From assembly GCA_016707285.1 (NCBI GenBank), contig JADJIA010000001.1, positions 248,001 through 312,000 on the forward strand: a DNA stretch of 64,000 bases, given 5' to 3'. The notes beneath the pieces were generated by a model that did not search any database, had not been told where the DNA came from, and was given only the letters and a program-made list of their open reading frames with translations. This document shows positions 50,022-61,000 of the stretch, piece by piece (within the stretch, counting starts at the first letter, position 1; each line of letters opens with the position of its first letter). Origin of the DNA: Ignavibacteriales bacterium (GTDB lineage: Bacteria; Bacteroidota; Ignavibacteria; Ignavibacteriales; Ignavibacteriaceae). A program made the translations under genes and the position numbers.

Positions 50022-51143
50022 TTACAGCAGGCGGGGTATCTTTAAATAAAATTTGGTACCGTTTTTTTCATTACTTTCAAAATAGAGATCTCCGCCATTT
50101 TTTAGCATAAATTCTTTGGATAGAATTAGCCCGAGCCCCGAACCCGACTCTCCGTCGGTTCCGTCCCTTGAGACCCTGTATCCCAGTTTAAACATCTTTT
50201 TTTGTCGCTCTTCGGATATTCCTATTCCACTATCGGCAACAAATATTATTATATACTCCTCTTCCAAAAAGTAGCCGATGTGAACCACACCCCCTTTTGG
50301 CGTAAACTTCAAAGCATTGGTAACTACATTCCTGAATACAGTGTCTATCATATTTGCGTCAGCGAAAACTTCAAGCTTCCCTTTTGTTGAATTAACCAGA
50401 TTTATCTCTTTTTTTAGAATCATCGATTCACACAATTTTAGCACCCGTTTAATTGTCTCTTCCATGTCAAAGGGAATTGGTTCAAATTCCATATTGCCGG
50501 TTCTGAGTTTGCTCCATGCAAGGAGATTTTCGATTAGATTATAAACATGTTGAGCTGATTCATACATTCTTAACGAGAAATCACCAAGGTCATCCTTTGT
50601 TATCTCGTCATAATATTTGGCGATATACTCTGAAAATCCCAAAAATCCGGTAAAAGGATTCTTCAGATCGTGTGCAATTATTGCAAAAAACTTGTCCTTG
50701 GCAACATTTTGTTCTTCAAGTTCAAGCATCCTGTTCTGTATTTCAGTTAACCCTTCACTGCCTGAGTTAAATTTTTGAACCGTTAAGACTCTTTGATAAA
50801 GGTCGAGTCGCTTCTCAACACTTGTGTTGTCCGAAGGAAATACAAGATGATCAGAACACAACTCTTTGGTTCTTCCACCCAATAATTTAAATGATGCCAA
50901 TGATGATACTATGACCAGAAACCTTTTACCGTTCGCTCCCCTCCCCAAATAATCAACAGCTTCCTCGAGCTTCCTTGAATCATTTGGAGAAAAAAGAAAA
51001 ATAATAGCAGCCCCATCCGATTCAACATCATGTAATCCGGAATATGAATATGTTTTGTATGAAAATGTTGCCGGGTTAAGCAACTTTCCAAACAAACTCA
51101 GATCAATCATATCCTCACCGATCAAGGCTACGGAAAGTTTCAT
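50022..51143 (-). CDS. Sensor histidine kinase with degenerate receiver-like N-terminus
   Basis: 373 residues. Residues 1-125 have an alternating alpha/beta look of a receiver domain (KLSVALIGEDMIDLSLFGKL, AAIIFLFSPNDSRKL, GKRFLVIVSSLASFKLLGG) but lack the phospho-acceptor Asp in its usual setting. HisKA follows with FFAIIAHDLKNPFTGFLGFS, then HATPase with IDTVFRNVVTNALKFTPKGG, VADSGIGISEERQ and GSGLGLILSKEFM. No TM segment. No response regulator is next to it. It is divergent from the T9SS protein gene. Confidence 0.85.
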   Translation of the reverse strand: MKLSVALIGEDMIDLSLFGKLLNPATFSYKTYSYSGLHDVESDGAAIIFLFSPNDSRKLEEAVDYLGRGANGKRFLVIVSSLASFKLLGGRTKELCSDHLVFPSDNTSVEKRLDLYQRVLTVQKFNSGSEGLTEIQNRMLELEEQNVAKDKFFAIIAHDLKNPFTGFLGFSEYIAKYYDEITKDDLGDFSLRMYESAQHVYNLIENLLAWSKLRTGNMEFEPIPFDMEETIKRVLKLCESMILKKEINLVNSTKGKLEVFADANMIDTVFRNVVTNALKFTPKGGVVHIGYFLEEEYIIIFVADSGIGISEERQKKMFKLGYRVSRDGTDGESGSGLGLILSKEFMLKNGGDLYFESNEKNGTKFYLKIPRLL

Positions 51144-51506
51144 ATCAGATTCCGGAGTAAATTAAAAAACGAGGAGTTTTTTGGTTTCATTTATAATTCT
51201 ATTTATTTAAAGTATAAAATAAGTAAATCCTGATTATTTCCTTTATGTGGATTTTTTGGAGAAGATAGATTTTAATCGATTTTATTAAGATTAAAAGACC
51301 CGTCAACTTTGAGTTTTCTAAAAAGTGTCTTGTTTTGATACATATTTTTAAATAAAGTCTCAAAATGAGATTTAATTAAAGTTATAAGGCATATTTAGGG
51401 CATATGTTTTGGTACGATTATTGCAGTAAGGAGACTGTTAGACGAAATTAAATTCATTTTAATCAGTATTGAGTTTACATCGTCAGATTTAATAACTGGA
51501 GATTCC
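51144..51506. other. Divergent regulatory region between histidine kinase and T9SS protein genes
   Basis: 363 bases, strongly AT-rich, between divergent starts. The only clear signal is the sigma-54-type site at 51410-51425. Short TTTTAT/AAATAA tracts upstream could bend DNA. No small gene is visible. Confidence 0.45.
51410..51425 (+). promoter_or_regulatory. Sigma-54 (RpoN) type promoter
   Basis: TGGTACGATTATTGCA matches the -24/-12 consensus TGGYRYR-N4-TTGCW, with GG (51411-51412) and GC (51423-51424) exactly 10 bases apart. The ATG of the beta-helix/FN3 T9SS protein is about 80 bases downstream. Neither rpoN nor an enhancer-binding activator is in the window. The match is by sequence only. 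Confidence 0.65.
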
Positions 51507-54500
51507 ATGCAATTTAAGTGCATATTTATTACTATGTTCTTAGTCTCTTCTCTCTTCGCTCAGAATACACTTTATGTGTCTTCCGGCGGAAGCAACACGC
51601 CGCCTTACTCTACTTGGGCAACAGCGGCTACGACCATCCAACCGGCTATCATTGCTGCGGCAACAGGGGATATAATTTTAGTTGATGATGGTACTTTTAC
51701 TTTAACTGCAAATATTTCCATTACCAAAGGTGTAACCCTCCGCAGTCGTAATGGTTATTTAAACACAACAATAAGTGGTAATAATGTAACACGATGCCTT
51801 TACATCGATCATGCGTCCGCTGTTGTAGAAGGGTTTACAATAGCAAACGGATACAATCCTTCAGCTTTAAATGGTGGCTTTGGTGGAGGTGCAAATATTG
51901 TCTCCGGTGGAACAATCCGCAACTGTCTGATCAGAAACAATCAGGCCCGTGATGGTGGTGGTGTCGCTATCCAAAACAATGGTTTGGTGGAAAACTGCGT
52001 AATCCGAAATAACAGAGCAGATAACAATAATGGTGGCGGATTCGGCGGTGGGGTAAGGATGTATAGCGGCGGAATTACACGCGGTTGCCTTGTTTATGAC
52101 AATGTTTCTGTTGACCTGGGCGGTGGTATCAACATCTGGAATGCAGGTACAATTCAGAATTGCACAGTAGTCTTTAACACTGCTCCTAATGGTGGAGGGG
52201 TAAGATGCCGAAATGCTTCAGTAATGGAGAACAGCATTGTCTATTATAATGCCGGGTCCAACTGGCAAGTTTCGGGTTCCGGACAAATATTCCGAACAAA
52301 TTTAACTGTTCCCGGAACTCCGTCAGGATCAACTGTGGTTGCGGCTCCTCAGTTCTTCGATGCTGATGCTGATAACTTTAGAATTCTTCAAACTTCTCCC
52401 GCAGTTGATCTTGGAGAAAATTCTATTGTTACGCCGGGGGCAACCGATCTTGATGGCAACAACCGAATATTCAACACAACCGTTGATCTTGGAGCCTACG
52501 AGTTCACAACAACTGTACCCACACAAGTATCACCCCTTAATGCAGCAACTGATGTATCAATAGATGTCACACTTTCCTGGCAATCTGTTATGCTTGCAAG
52601 CAGTTACAACCTGCAGGTTTCTACCAGTGCAACATTTACTGTTGGTAACACGATTACAGAAAATGTACTAACTGCCTCCTATACTTTTCGTGCGCTAAAC
52701 AATACCAAATATTATTGGCGTGTTCAGAGTGTGTATAGTGGCGGTGCGACATCTGCTTACTCTGCAGCACAGAATTTTACCACTGCTCGCGAATATGTAA
52801 CAGTTCCGGGGTGGCCAATTGGGGGTGCTACAGTTTTCACAAGAACACCCGTTCTGACCTGGTATCATAACACAGCAATTCCTGCTTTATTATATGATGT
52901 TTACTACAGTCCAAATGCAAATCTGTCAGGTGGCACCTGGATTAATAATTTGACTGCCAAAACTGTAACTCTACCAGCTTTGCAGGAAGGAGCAACTTAT
53001 TATTGGTTTATCCGCACAAAATTGGCATCAGGTGCAGTAACTTCATATTCTGCAACTGCAAATTTTGTGGTAGTGAATACAACTTTACAACCGTTGATTC
53101 CCCAATTATCTTATCCGTTTGGTGGGGAAACGATTTATACTCCGAATGTGAATTTAAATTGGTGGGTAAATGGTGCAAGTACCGGATTCACTTATGATGT
53201 AGAAATTCATCAGACAAATTCATTCAGCGGAACACCCACATACACAGGTATCACAGGTCAAAGTTATTCGATTACCCTTTCACCCGGGACAACTTATTAT
53301 TGGAAAGTTAGATCACGACTTGGTTCACATACCTCAGGCTGGTCGGCTTTGGGTACATTTGTTACCCTGCCTGTTAGTGCACCACTTAAGCCTGTTGCAT
53401 CCTGGCCTTCGGGTGGAAACACTGTTTACACAGTTAATCCAACTTTCTACTGGTATGTTAATGGTGTCAGCACGGGATTACAATTTGAGGGAGAAGTAAG
53501 CACTTCATCCAATATGCAAAATCCGCAGACATTTACCTCGAATGGACTTTTTCACACAGGATTGACCCTTCAGTCTTCAACACTTTACTATTGGAGGATC
53601 AGATCTGTTTCAGGTACAACTCTTTCAGCATGGTCTGATGTCGCTTCTTTCAGAACTTACGGCGCACCGGCTAATTTTGTCCTTGTCCCTGTAGCTTCCT
53701 GGCCCATCGGCGGAGCAACCGTTTATTCACCCACACAAACCCTCTATTGGTATTTAAACGCAATGCCTGCCAACGGAACCTTGTTTGATGTTGAATTCAG
53801 AAATGGAGCTTTAACGGGCAACCCTACCGATGAAAACATCAATGCAAGATTTTTGGTCAAAAATTTGGAACCGGGTAAAACCTACAACTGGCAAGTGAGG
53901 TCAAAGTCAGGTGCTATGTTATCGGGATGGTCAAATCAAGGATCATTTACCACGATTTCAGGTGCCTCGAATGTAGCCGCTCCTGTCGCAGGTTGGCCAA
54001 TTGGTAATCCAATAGTTTATTCTACAACACAAAAATTAAGCTGGTATATGAACGGACCTTCAACCGGTCTTACTTATCAACTAATCCATGCAAATAATCC
54101 CGGATTTAATAATGCAACAACGATCAATAATTTGGCAACAGCAAGCTACACTTTCAACAATCTTTCGTATGGATCAACAATTTACTGGAAAGTCCGCTCG
54201 ACAGACGGTGTCACCCTCTCTGCCCCCTCTTCACCGGTTGGATCGTTTACAGTCTATAATCCGGCGAACCTCTACTCACCTTTGGTGGGCGGTCCCTCAG
54301 GTGGTGTAGCTGTCTCACCACTAAATACTTCGATCTCATGGGCTGTCCCCTCTTCGGTTGGGTCCAATACTTATGAACTAAGCTATTCTGAGAATCAGAA
54401 TTTTTCGAACCCACAAGTGATTGGTGGTCTGACATCCAATAGTGTAGTGATACCTGAATTATCCGCAGGAAAAACATATTACTGGAGAGTAAGAAGTACG

Positions 54501-54854
54501 GATGGAACCGGAAATTATTCTGATTTTTCCGGTGTTGGTGATTTTGTTACCGATGGAATTACGGGTGTTGAATTGGAGAATTCTCTGCCAACTGAGTTCA
54601 GTCTTGGACAAAACTTTCCAAATCCATTTAACCCGTCAACGAAAATCAACTTTGCACTTCCTGCAGATTTGAATGTTAAACTCTCTGTTTACAACACGCT
54701 GGGTGAAAAAGTTGCCGAGATAATAAATGGACCAATGAATGCTGGAAACTATTCCATCGAATTTAATGCCTCTACTTTCCCAAGTGGAATATATTTCTAC
54801 AGAATTGAAGCCGGCGTTAATATCGCGGTTCGCAAAATGATACTTCTAAAGTAA
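51507..54854 (+). CDS. T9SS-secreted protein: parallel beta-helix domain plus FN3-like repeats
   Basis: 1115 residues. Signal peptide MQFKCIFITMFLVSSLFAQ. Residues about 20-335 form a right-handed beta-helix (LYVSSGGSNTPPYSTWATAA, RNCLIRNNQARDGGG, ENCVIRNNRADNNNGGG, QNCTVVFNTAPNGGG) ending in the VDLGAYEF closing motif common in such surface proteins. Then come about seven FN3-like units of about 95 residues (WPIGGATVFTRTPVLTWY, TYYWFIRTK; WPSGGNTVYTVNPTFYWY, YYWRIRS). Residues about 1035-1115 are a T9SS sorting domain (LGQNFPNPFNPSTKINFALP to VRKMILLK). Likely surface exposed or released; carbohydrate or adhesion role is inference. Confidence 0.88.
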   Translation: MQFKCIFITMFLVSSLFAQNTLYVSSGGSNTPPYSTWATAATTIQPAIIAAATGDIILVDDGTFTLTANISITKGVTLRSRNGYLNTTISGNNVTRCLYIDHASAVVEGFTIANGYNPSALNGGFGGGANIVSGGTIRNCLIRNNQARDGGGVAIQNNGLVENCVIRNNRADNNNGGGFGGGVRMYSGGITRGCLVYDNVSVDLGGGINIWNAGTIQNCTVVFNTAPNGGGVRCRNASVMENSIVYYNAGSNWQVSGSGQIFRTNLTVPGTPSGSTVVAAPQFFDADADNFRILQTSPAVDLGENSIVTPGATDLDGNNRIFNTTVDLGAYEFTTTVPTQVSPLNAATDVSIDVTLSWQSVMLASSYNLQVSTSATFTVGNTITENVLTASYTFRALNNTKYYWRVQSVYSGGATSAYSAAQNFTTAREYVTVPGWPIGGATVFTRTPVLTWYHNTAIPALLYDVYYSPNANLSGGTWINNLTAKTVTLPALQEGATYYWFIRTKLASGAVTSYSATANFVVVNTTLQPLIPQLSYPFGGETIYTPNVNLNWWVNGASTGFTYDVEIHQTNSFSGTPTYTGITGQSYSITLSPGTTYYWKVRSRLGSHTSGWSALGTFVTLPVSAPLKPVASWPSGGNTVYTVNPTFYWYVNGVSTGLQFEGEVSTSSNMQNPQTFTSNGLFHTGLTLQSSTLYYWRIRSVSGTTLSAWSDVASFRTYGAPANFVLVPVASWPIGGATVYSPTQTLYWYLNAMPANGTLFDVEFRNGALTGNPTDENINARFLVKNLEPGKTYNWQVRSKSGAMLSGWSNQGSFTTISGASNVAAPVAGWPIGNPIVYSTTQKLSWYMNGPSTGLTYQLIHANNPGFNNATTINNLATASYTFNNLSYGSTIYWKVRSTDGVTLSAPSSPVGSFTVYNPANLYSPLVGGPSGGVAVSPLNTSISWAVPSSVGSNTYELSYSENQNFSNPQVIGGLTSNSVVIPELSAGKTYYWRVRSTDGTGNYSDFSGVGDFVTDGITGVELENSLPTEFSLGQNFPNPFNPSTKINFALPADLNVKLSVYNTLGEKVAEIINGPMNAGNYSIEFNASTFPSGIYFYRIEAGVNIAVRKMILLK

Positions 54855-54881
54855 TCTCAACTTACTTAAAGACATAAAACC

Positions 54882-54917
54882 AAAAAGCCCCGGAATTAAC
54901 ACTTCGGGGCTTTTTTT
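54882..54917 (+). terminator. Rho-independent terminator
   Basis: AAAAAGCCCCG pairs with CGGGGCTTTTT around an 11-base loop, followed by seven T. It lies 28 bases after the stop of the beta-helix/FN3 gene. Confidence 0.88.
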
Positions 54918-54998
54918 AATCAAAATCTAAATTTAAGAATTTCATCTTTGTGTTAACCTACACTTTTTTTCTCTCCAATATATGTACCATTTAAAACC

Positions 54999-55047
54999 AA
55001 AAAACCCTGCAACTAATTACGAAATAAATAGTTACAAGGTTTTTTTT
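54999..55047 (-). terminator. Terminator of the tRNA-Ala gene
   Basis: On the minus strand CCTTGTAACTA pairs with TAGTTGCAGGG (two G-U pairs) and is followed by six T. It begins directly after the tRNA 3' end. The G-U pairs make it better on the minus strand than on the plus strand. Confidence 0.7.
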
Positions 55048-55121
<74 letters not shown>

Positions 55122-55171
55122 CCGATTTTAGACTGCAAATATAATGATTTTCTGAATATTACAAAAGTTTT

Positions 55172-56413
55172 CTATTCAGATGCCATTACAAGTTCATGAT
55201 TTTTTTTCAACCGCCACATTAATGCAACCCCGATCATTGATAATATGAAACATGCAATCCACATCATTTTCGAACCAAATCCCTCCATCATGAATGCACC
55301 GGCTGCCGGTCCTATGAATAATGAAATATTAAATACGAGCTGCAAAAATCCCATATACATCCCTTTTGCACTGGAAGGAGCCAACTCTGCAAGATAGTTT
55401 GCCGATGCCGGAGAAAAGATCATTTCACCAAAAGTAAGTATCACCATACAAATTATCAATGTAGGCACTGTTGTTGAAAATGCAAACAAGCCAAACCCGA
55501 TCCCTGTGAGGATTCCACCAACACTCAACAATTTGCGATCGTCCCACTCAGAGAGAGCGCTGTTGATTGGAACTTCCAGGAAAATCACCATCATAGTGTT
55601 CACAAGGAATAAAACACCTATAAAAGGTTCGGGCAGTCCAAGTTCATTTACAACATAAAGAGAGACTGTGCTAAGTTGTGAAAAGAATACGATGTAAACC
55701 GGTGAAAGTGCCAGGACATAGTAGATTAGTCGTCGATCCTTAAATGGACTGGTTTTTGGGACGACTTCCGTTGTAATACTTTGGGTAGCGGAACGTCGCT
55801 CTTTTTCTTCTTTGGAAAGTGAGGTCATAAAAAGGAATGCAACTGCAAGCAGCGATGTTAAACCATCAAAAATAAATATCCAGTGATAATCAAAAATAAT
55901 TAGAAAACCACCAAGCAGGGGTCCAATACTAAAGCCAAGATTTATTGCTAATCTGTTTAAAGCAAATGCAATTTTACGGTCTTCAGGTCTTACAATGTCA
56001 GAGATTAAAGCCAAATTTGCAGGTCGAAACCCCTCACTTACCCATGATAACACCGTGGTTAACACTATTATCATCCAAAATTCATCAAAAAACGGGAAAA
56101 GGAAAAGAACACCGGCACTAAGTAAAAGTGATAATTTCATTAAAGGCAGGTTGCCAAAACGATCAGCAAGTTTACCAACCACGGGACCAGCTGCAAGAGA
56201 GCCTATCCCATAAGCTGCGAGTACATACCCCGCATATTCAATACTGTATCCCTGATACTTGGTCAGGTATATCGCAAGAAATGTGAGAAACATCGAACCG
56301 GCACGATTGATAAATGTGGCAAACGAAACAGCCCACATACTTTTGGGCATTACAGCGAGCGACTGCCACGGATTTATCTTACGAATTACAGGTTTTAATT
56401 TTTTAGAGACCAA
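55172..56413 (-). CDS. MFS transporter
   Basis: 413 residues, 12 TM segments. MWAVSFATFINRAGSMFLTF starts TM1, and the loop 2-3 signature is GPVVGKLADRFGNLPLM. A second-half copy is VPINSALSEWDDRKLLSVGG. AELAPSSAKGMYMGFLQLVF recalls the YttB/drug-efflux type. Substrate unknown; probably efflux. The start overlaps the peptidase stop by 11 bases, so the two genes are co-transcribed. Confidence 0.88.
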   Translation of the reverse strand: MVSKKLKPVIRKINPWQSLAVMPKSMWAVSFATFINRAGSMFLTFLAIYLTKYQGYSIEYAGYVLAAYGIGSLAAGPVVGKLADRFGNLPLMKLSLLLSAGVLFLFPFFDEFWMIIVLTTVLSWVSEGFRPANLALISDIVRPEDRKIAFALNRLAINLGFSIGPLLGGFLIIFDYHWIFIFDGLTSLLAVAFLFMTSLSKEEKERRSATQSITTEVVPKTSPFKDRRLIYYVLALSPVYIVFFSQLSTVSLYVVNELGLPEPFIGVLFLVNTMMVIFLEVPINSALSEWDDRKLLSVGGILTGIGFGLFAFSTTVPTLIICMVILTFGEMIFSPASANYLAELAPSSAKGMYMGFLQLVFNISLFIGPAAGAFMMEGFGSKMMWIACFILSMIGVALMWRLKKNHELVMASE

Positions 56414-57806
56414 ATTCTGAAAGCAATAAAGTTAAAATAGTGATACTTGCAGAGCCAAGTTCCAGTTCCCTGTGGTTCACACTGCTAAAAACATCATTTT
56501 CCGAGTGGTGAACATCAAAATATCTTTGACTGTCAGGATAAAAGCCAATTAATGCATTTGAACCCTTTATTTGAGAAATGTCGGCTCCGCCTCCCCCTTT
56601 TTTGAACCATTCAATTCCGGTCATAGTAAAATAAGGAAGCCATGATGTCATTTTTGAAATTACTTCAGGCGATGCATCTGCCGTAAAACCCCTTGGCACA
56701 AATCCGCCCCTGTCAGACTCAATTGCGGCATAATGTTTTTTAACATCATCCTGCGTTACCTTGGCATACCCTCTTGCGCCTGCCAATCCGTTCTCTTCAT
56801 TTGCAAATAATACTGCACGAATTGTCCTTTTTGGCTTAATACCCATTTTTTTAATCAGATGTAAAACTTCGATTGATTGTACACAACCCGCTCCATCATC
56901 ATGGGCACCTTCACCTTTATCCCACGCGTCGAGATGTGCTCCAACGACAATAACTTCATTTTTTTTCTCGCTCCCCCATATCTCTGCAATAAGATTTTTA
57001 ACTTCACAGGTTCCTTCTGTCTTGCAATCCAGTTCCATTTCAAACATGAGAGGTTGAGTGATCTCGCCCATCGCCCGTTTTTTTAACAGTTCTGATAAAA
57101 AAACGGCACCTCTCACACCAAGAGATGCTCCGGGTATTTTGGGGATTGAATCGATATATCTTAATGTGCCTGTGTGTGGTACATCGTCAAAGTTTGAGGC
57201 GACTGATCTGATTAAAACCGCAACAGCTCCATATTTTGCAGCCCTGTGTGCTCCATTAACTCTAAAATTTACCGCAGGACCATAGGAGGAAAACGAATCA
57301 TAAACTTTTTGATTAAACTCAAAATTGAAAAAGACAATTTTACCATTAATCTCATCTTTCCTGTGTTCCAATTCATCAAAATCAGATATTTCAATGATAT
57401 CAGCTCTCAAGAGTCCGTTTGTACCTACCGATCCACCCAAAGCTGCAACATTAAAGTTGACATTTGAGCCCGAGTTTTTACCCCTTAAAATAAATTTTTC
57501 AACTTTTCCCCTCTGCCAGTTGGTGGTGGTAAAAGTCTGTGTGTAAACTGTATCAAATCCCATTCCTGACATCGTTTTCAACAAATAATCTTCTGCCTTG
57601 AGAAGATTTTTACTTCCCGAAAGTCTGCCACCAAAAGCACAAAGCTCCCTCAACAGATTGTATCCAAAGGTGTCCGCAAGTGCGGTCTGGGTTAATTTGT
57701 AACTTAAATTAAGAAAACTGCTGTCAATCGGAGAAATTGATTGTGAGTGTAATTTTCCGGTAAATAGAAGTATTGCAACAAGAAGCGCGAGGCTGAGAAT
57801 CTTCAT
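56403..57806 (-). CDS. M28 family zinc aminopeptidase, exported
   Basis: 467 residues from ATG 57806 (MKILSLALLVAILLFTGKLH, signal peptide); a start 10 codons upstream is possible but gives a worse leader. A PA domain inserted at about 130-260 (NGKIVFFNFEFNQKVYDSF, GAVAVLIRSV) precedes the catalytic part. Zinc ligands and catalytic residues appear in VVGAHLDAWDKGEGAHDDGA, FANEENGLAGARGYAK, ESDRGGFVPRGF and the final FDVHHSENDVF. It resembles the glutamate carboxypeptidase-like/PepQ-type M28B enzymes acting on peptides in the periplasm. Confidence 0.9.
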   Translation of the reverse strand: MKILSLALLVAILLFTGKLHSQSISPIDSSFLNLSYKLTQTALADTFGYNLLRELCAFGGRLSGSKNLLKAEDYLLKTMSGMGFDTVYTQTFTTTNWQRGKVEKFILRGKNSGSNVNFNVAALGGSVGTNGLLRADIIEISDFDELEHRKDEINGKIVFFNFEFNQKVYDSFSSYGPAVNFRVNGAHRAAKYGAVAVLIRSVASNFDDVPHTGTLRYIDSIPKIPGASLGVRGAVFLSELLKKRAMGEITQPLMFEMELDCKTEGTCEVKNLIAEIWGSEKKNEVIVVGAHLDAWDKGEGAHDDGAGCVQSIEVLHLIKKMGIKPKRTIRAVLFANEENGLAGARGYAKVTQDDVKKHYAAIESDRGGFVPRGFTADASPEVISKMTSWLPYFTMTGIEWFKKGGGGADISQIKGSNALIGFYPDSQRYFDVHHSENDVFSSVNHRELELGSASITILTLLLSEFGL

Positions 57807-57836
57807 CAAATGCCTGTCAGGTTTAAAAGAAAACAA

Positions 57837-58083
57837 ATGATAAAGATAACAGTATCCCGATTATTTTTCAATGATATTATTTATAGTGTGATCTGCAATA
57901 CGAAGTTTTTTGCGATTTCTTCCGTAAAGTCGGGAAAGTTGAAAATAAGTTTGGATAATTATTATTCTTTGCTTACATTATAACGCATCGTATTCTATTT
58001 TTTTTATAAAGCCTCCGGACACTAAAAATCTCCGGAACATTTAACAGTCTTAAAAACCCTTAATAACATAATCAGGAACTAAT
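57837..58083. other. Intergenic region between divergent genes
   Basis: 247 AT-rich bases between the divergent M28 peptidase and FN3 protein genes. No full Bacteroidota or sigma-54 promoter was found on the plus strand; TTTGG (about 57952) and CTTTGC (57965-57971) are partial hits only. No gene. Confidence 0.35.
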
Positions 58084-61000
58084 ATGAAGAATTTAAGATT
58101 CTTTTCTTTTATCTTCGCGGCTATTCTCTTGGGCTTTACGCTACAGGCGCAGCCAGTGGTGACAATAACATCACCGGCAAATGCCTCAACCTCAGCGTCA
58201 CTGACTCCTACGCTCGATTGGACAGTGATAAATGGAACGGGCCCGTATAGCAGCACAGTTAACATCTATTCTGACGCGGGATTGACGACTCTTGTCCATT
58301 CTCAAAATGTTGGAGCTGCTGTTTCTTATGCCGTACCGATTACTCTCACTTACAACACCAGATATTACTGGAGGGTTGTAGCCGAAGATGCCCTTCTTGC
58401 ATCGGGTACATCTGCAACATTTACATTTACGACTTTACTCGCCACCCCTGTTTTGGCAACCCCCGCTGATGCTTATATTTCTACTTCGATGACTCCATCC
58501 CTTGCATGGACGATGGATCCTTCAAGAGATAATGTTGCTTTCAGATTACTCGTCGGGACTTCTTCAGGTTTGACCGTTGGTGCAGATCTGAATCGCACTA
58601 CTTCAGTTAACCCGGGTTCACTTTCAACTACACCATTGGCACTCCTGCCAGCTACCAAATATTGGTGGACGATCAATGCAGTGGTTGATGATGCCGGAGC
58701 TGACAATAATGGTGAAAATACTCAAGCAGCTTCTGAATGGACTTTTTACACTCCACTTGATGTGCTGACAACCCCGATTCAAGGTGTAACAGGACATACT
58801 CTCGAACCTACCTTTGAGTGGGATGATGTACTTTTTGAATCAGAATATGAACTGAGAATCTCCACTGCCGGTGGCTCACAACTGGCTTTCGATGCAGGCG
58901 TCATATTTACTGATCTTGCAATTCCTGCAAACAGTACTTCTGCTATTTATAATGAGAATACAACAAATGAAGGTCCGGGTGCTCAATATGTTTTCCCGTT
59001 AACCGCTAACACCACTTACTACTGGCAATTAGTAGCTAAAGATGGCGCAGTAAGTATTCCATCACCAATATGGCATTTCACAACTTACCCGCTGGTGACA
59101 GTAAGTCAACATAATCCTGCTAATGGTGATATTGTTTATTTAAACAATGTCCAGTTTACTTACGGTATCAATCAGGGTACTGAAGGACTTCAATTCAAAT
59201 TGCAAGTCAAAGCAGCCACCACTCCACCTGTAAAAACAGACTGGTTAACTTCAAATTTTGTTGGTACTACACCAAATCTCTTCCAGAGTGTAAATCTTCT
59301 TGGTGGATTAAAATATTACTGGAGAGTTGTACTCCTGAACAGCTTTAACCAGGTAATGGCATATTCCCCAACCAGCTATTTTACAACAAGTGGTGGTGCA
59401 ACTGTCCCCTATCCTTCATGGCCAACGGGCGGTGCCAAAGTTTACACCAATGCCCCACAACTTTATTGGTACACTGCAGGATACAGTCCTGACATTACAT
59501 TTGATGTTGAAGTAAGAATTGGTTCAAGTGGCGGAGCAATCTCCTATTCTGCAACCAATATTTCAAACATCTACCACCAAATCACTACAAATCTCTTACC
59601 GGGTACTTTCTACTACTGGTCAGTAAGAAGTGTTTACAAACGCGGTATACTTGGTGAAGAACAAATTTCTGATTGGAGTCCTTTCCATTCCTTCCAGACA
59701 TGGGGTTCAGGTACACTGGTTATTCCAAACCCGTCATACCCTACCGATAACCTCGATGTTTACACCACCTCGCCATATTTATACTGGTGGCTTGGTCAGG
59801 ACGGAACCGGTTTAAGGTATGATATTCAGTATGGAACCGACCCGTTGTTTGGTAGTTACACACAGATTGATGATGTTACCGACCAGTTTTATCAGCTTTC
59901 AGGATTAATTCCGGGAACAACCTATCACTGGAGGGTAAGATCGGACAATACTGTTAATGAATCCGCTTTTTCAGCTCACGCAACATTTAATGTAGTTGGT
60001 GGAGTTGCAAACGGTTATCCCGTACTTAACTGGCCCGTTGGTAACCCAACTGTTTATACAACACTTCCTTCCCTATCATGGTACCTTGAAGGTTCATCAC
60101 TTGGGATAACAGGTTATGTTGTGAGATACAAGTTAGGCTCCAATTCAAGTAACTGGGATTTGGATTATACCGGTTCCTTTAATGTGGTCGGTTCCGGAAA
60201 TACATTTTATGATTTTGTAATTCCTTTCGCTGAAGGTCAGGTTGTTTATTGGGCAGTTGCCGCAACAAACGGCGTTACATTGTCAACTTGGGCATCCGAT
60301 TACTTCACAATTTATAGTGGAGCAACACCGGGTGAACCTGTTATTTCATGGCCTTCAGGAAATGCACTTATCTACACAATTGATCCTCAGTTAAACTGGT
60401 GGGTTAATGGTTCTACAAGTGGTATAGTTGGTTATCAGGTTGTTTACAGCTACTCTGATGTTTTTGCCCCTGCAGCAACAACCACGGCTTACTCGCTGAC
60501 CACATCACTTAATGTGACCGGACTTGTTGAAGGTGCAACTTATTATTGGAAAGTCAGAGCTCATTTTGGTGGCATTTCTTATGGTGCCTTCTCAGCAGTT
60601 GAATCATTTACCGTTAACCCCGGTTCATTTGCACCTGTTACACCTATCATTGGTGGACCCGATAACATTATGATTACAACTCCTTCACCGGTTCTTTCAT
60701 GGGTTCTCCCTACAGCTCTTGCTGAAGGTACCAAGTATGAACTTGAATTTGCTGATAACCAGAATTTCACCAATTCAACTGTTTTCACCGACCTCACCGT
60801 TGGCCGTAAAACAATGGAAGGCCTCAGTGAAAACAAGAGTTACTTCTGGAGAGTAAGAACCAAAAATAGTGATGGTAACTACTCTTACTACTCAACACTT
60901 GGTAATTTCAGAGTGATTGATGGAACCACTGACATAAAAGATATCTCACAGATTCCTGCTGAGTTTGCTCTTGGTCAGAATTATCCAAATCCATTTAATC

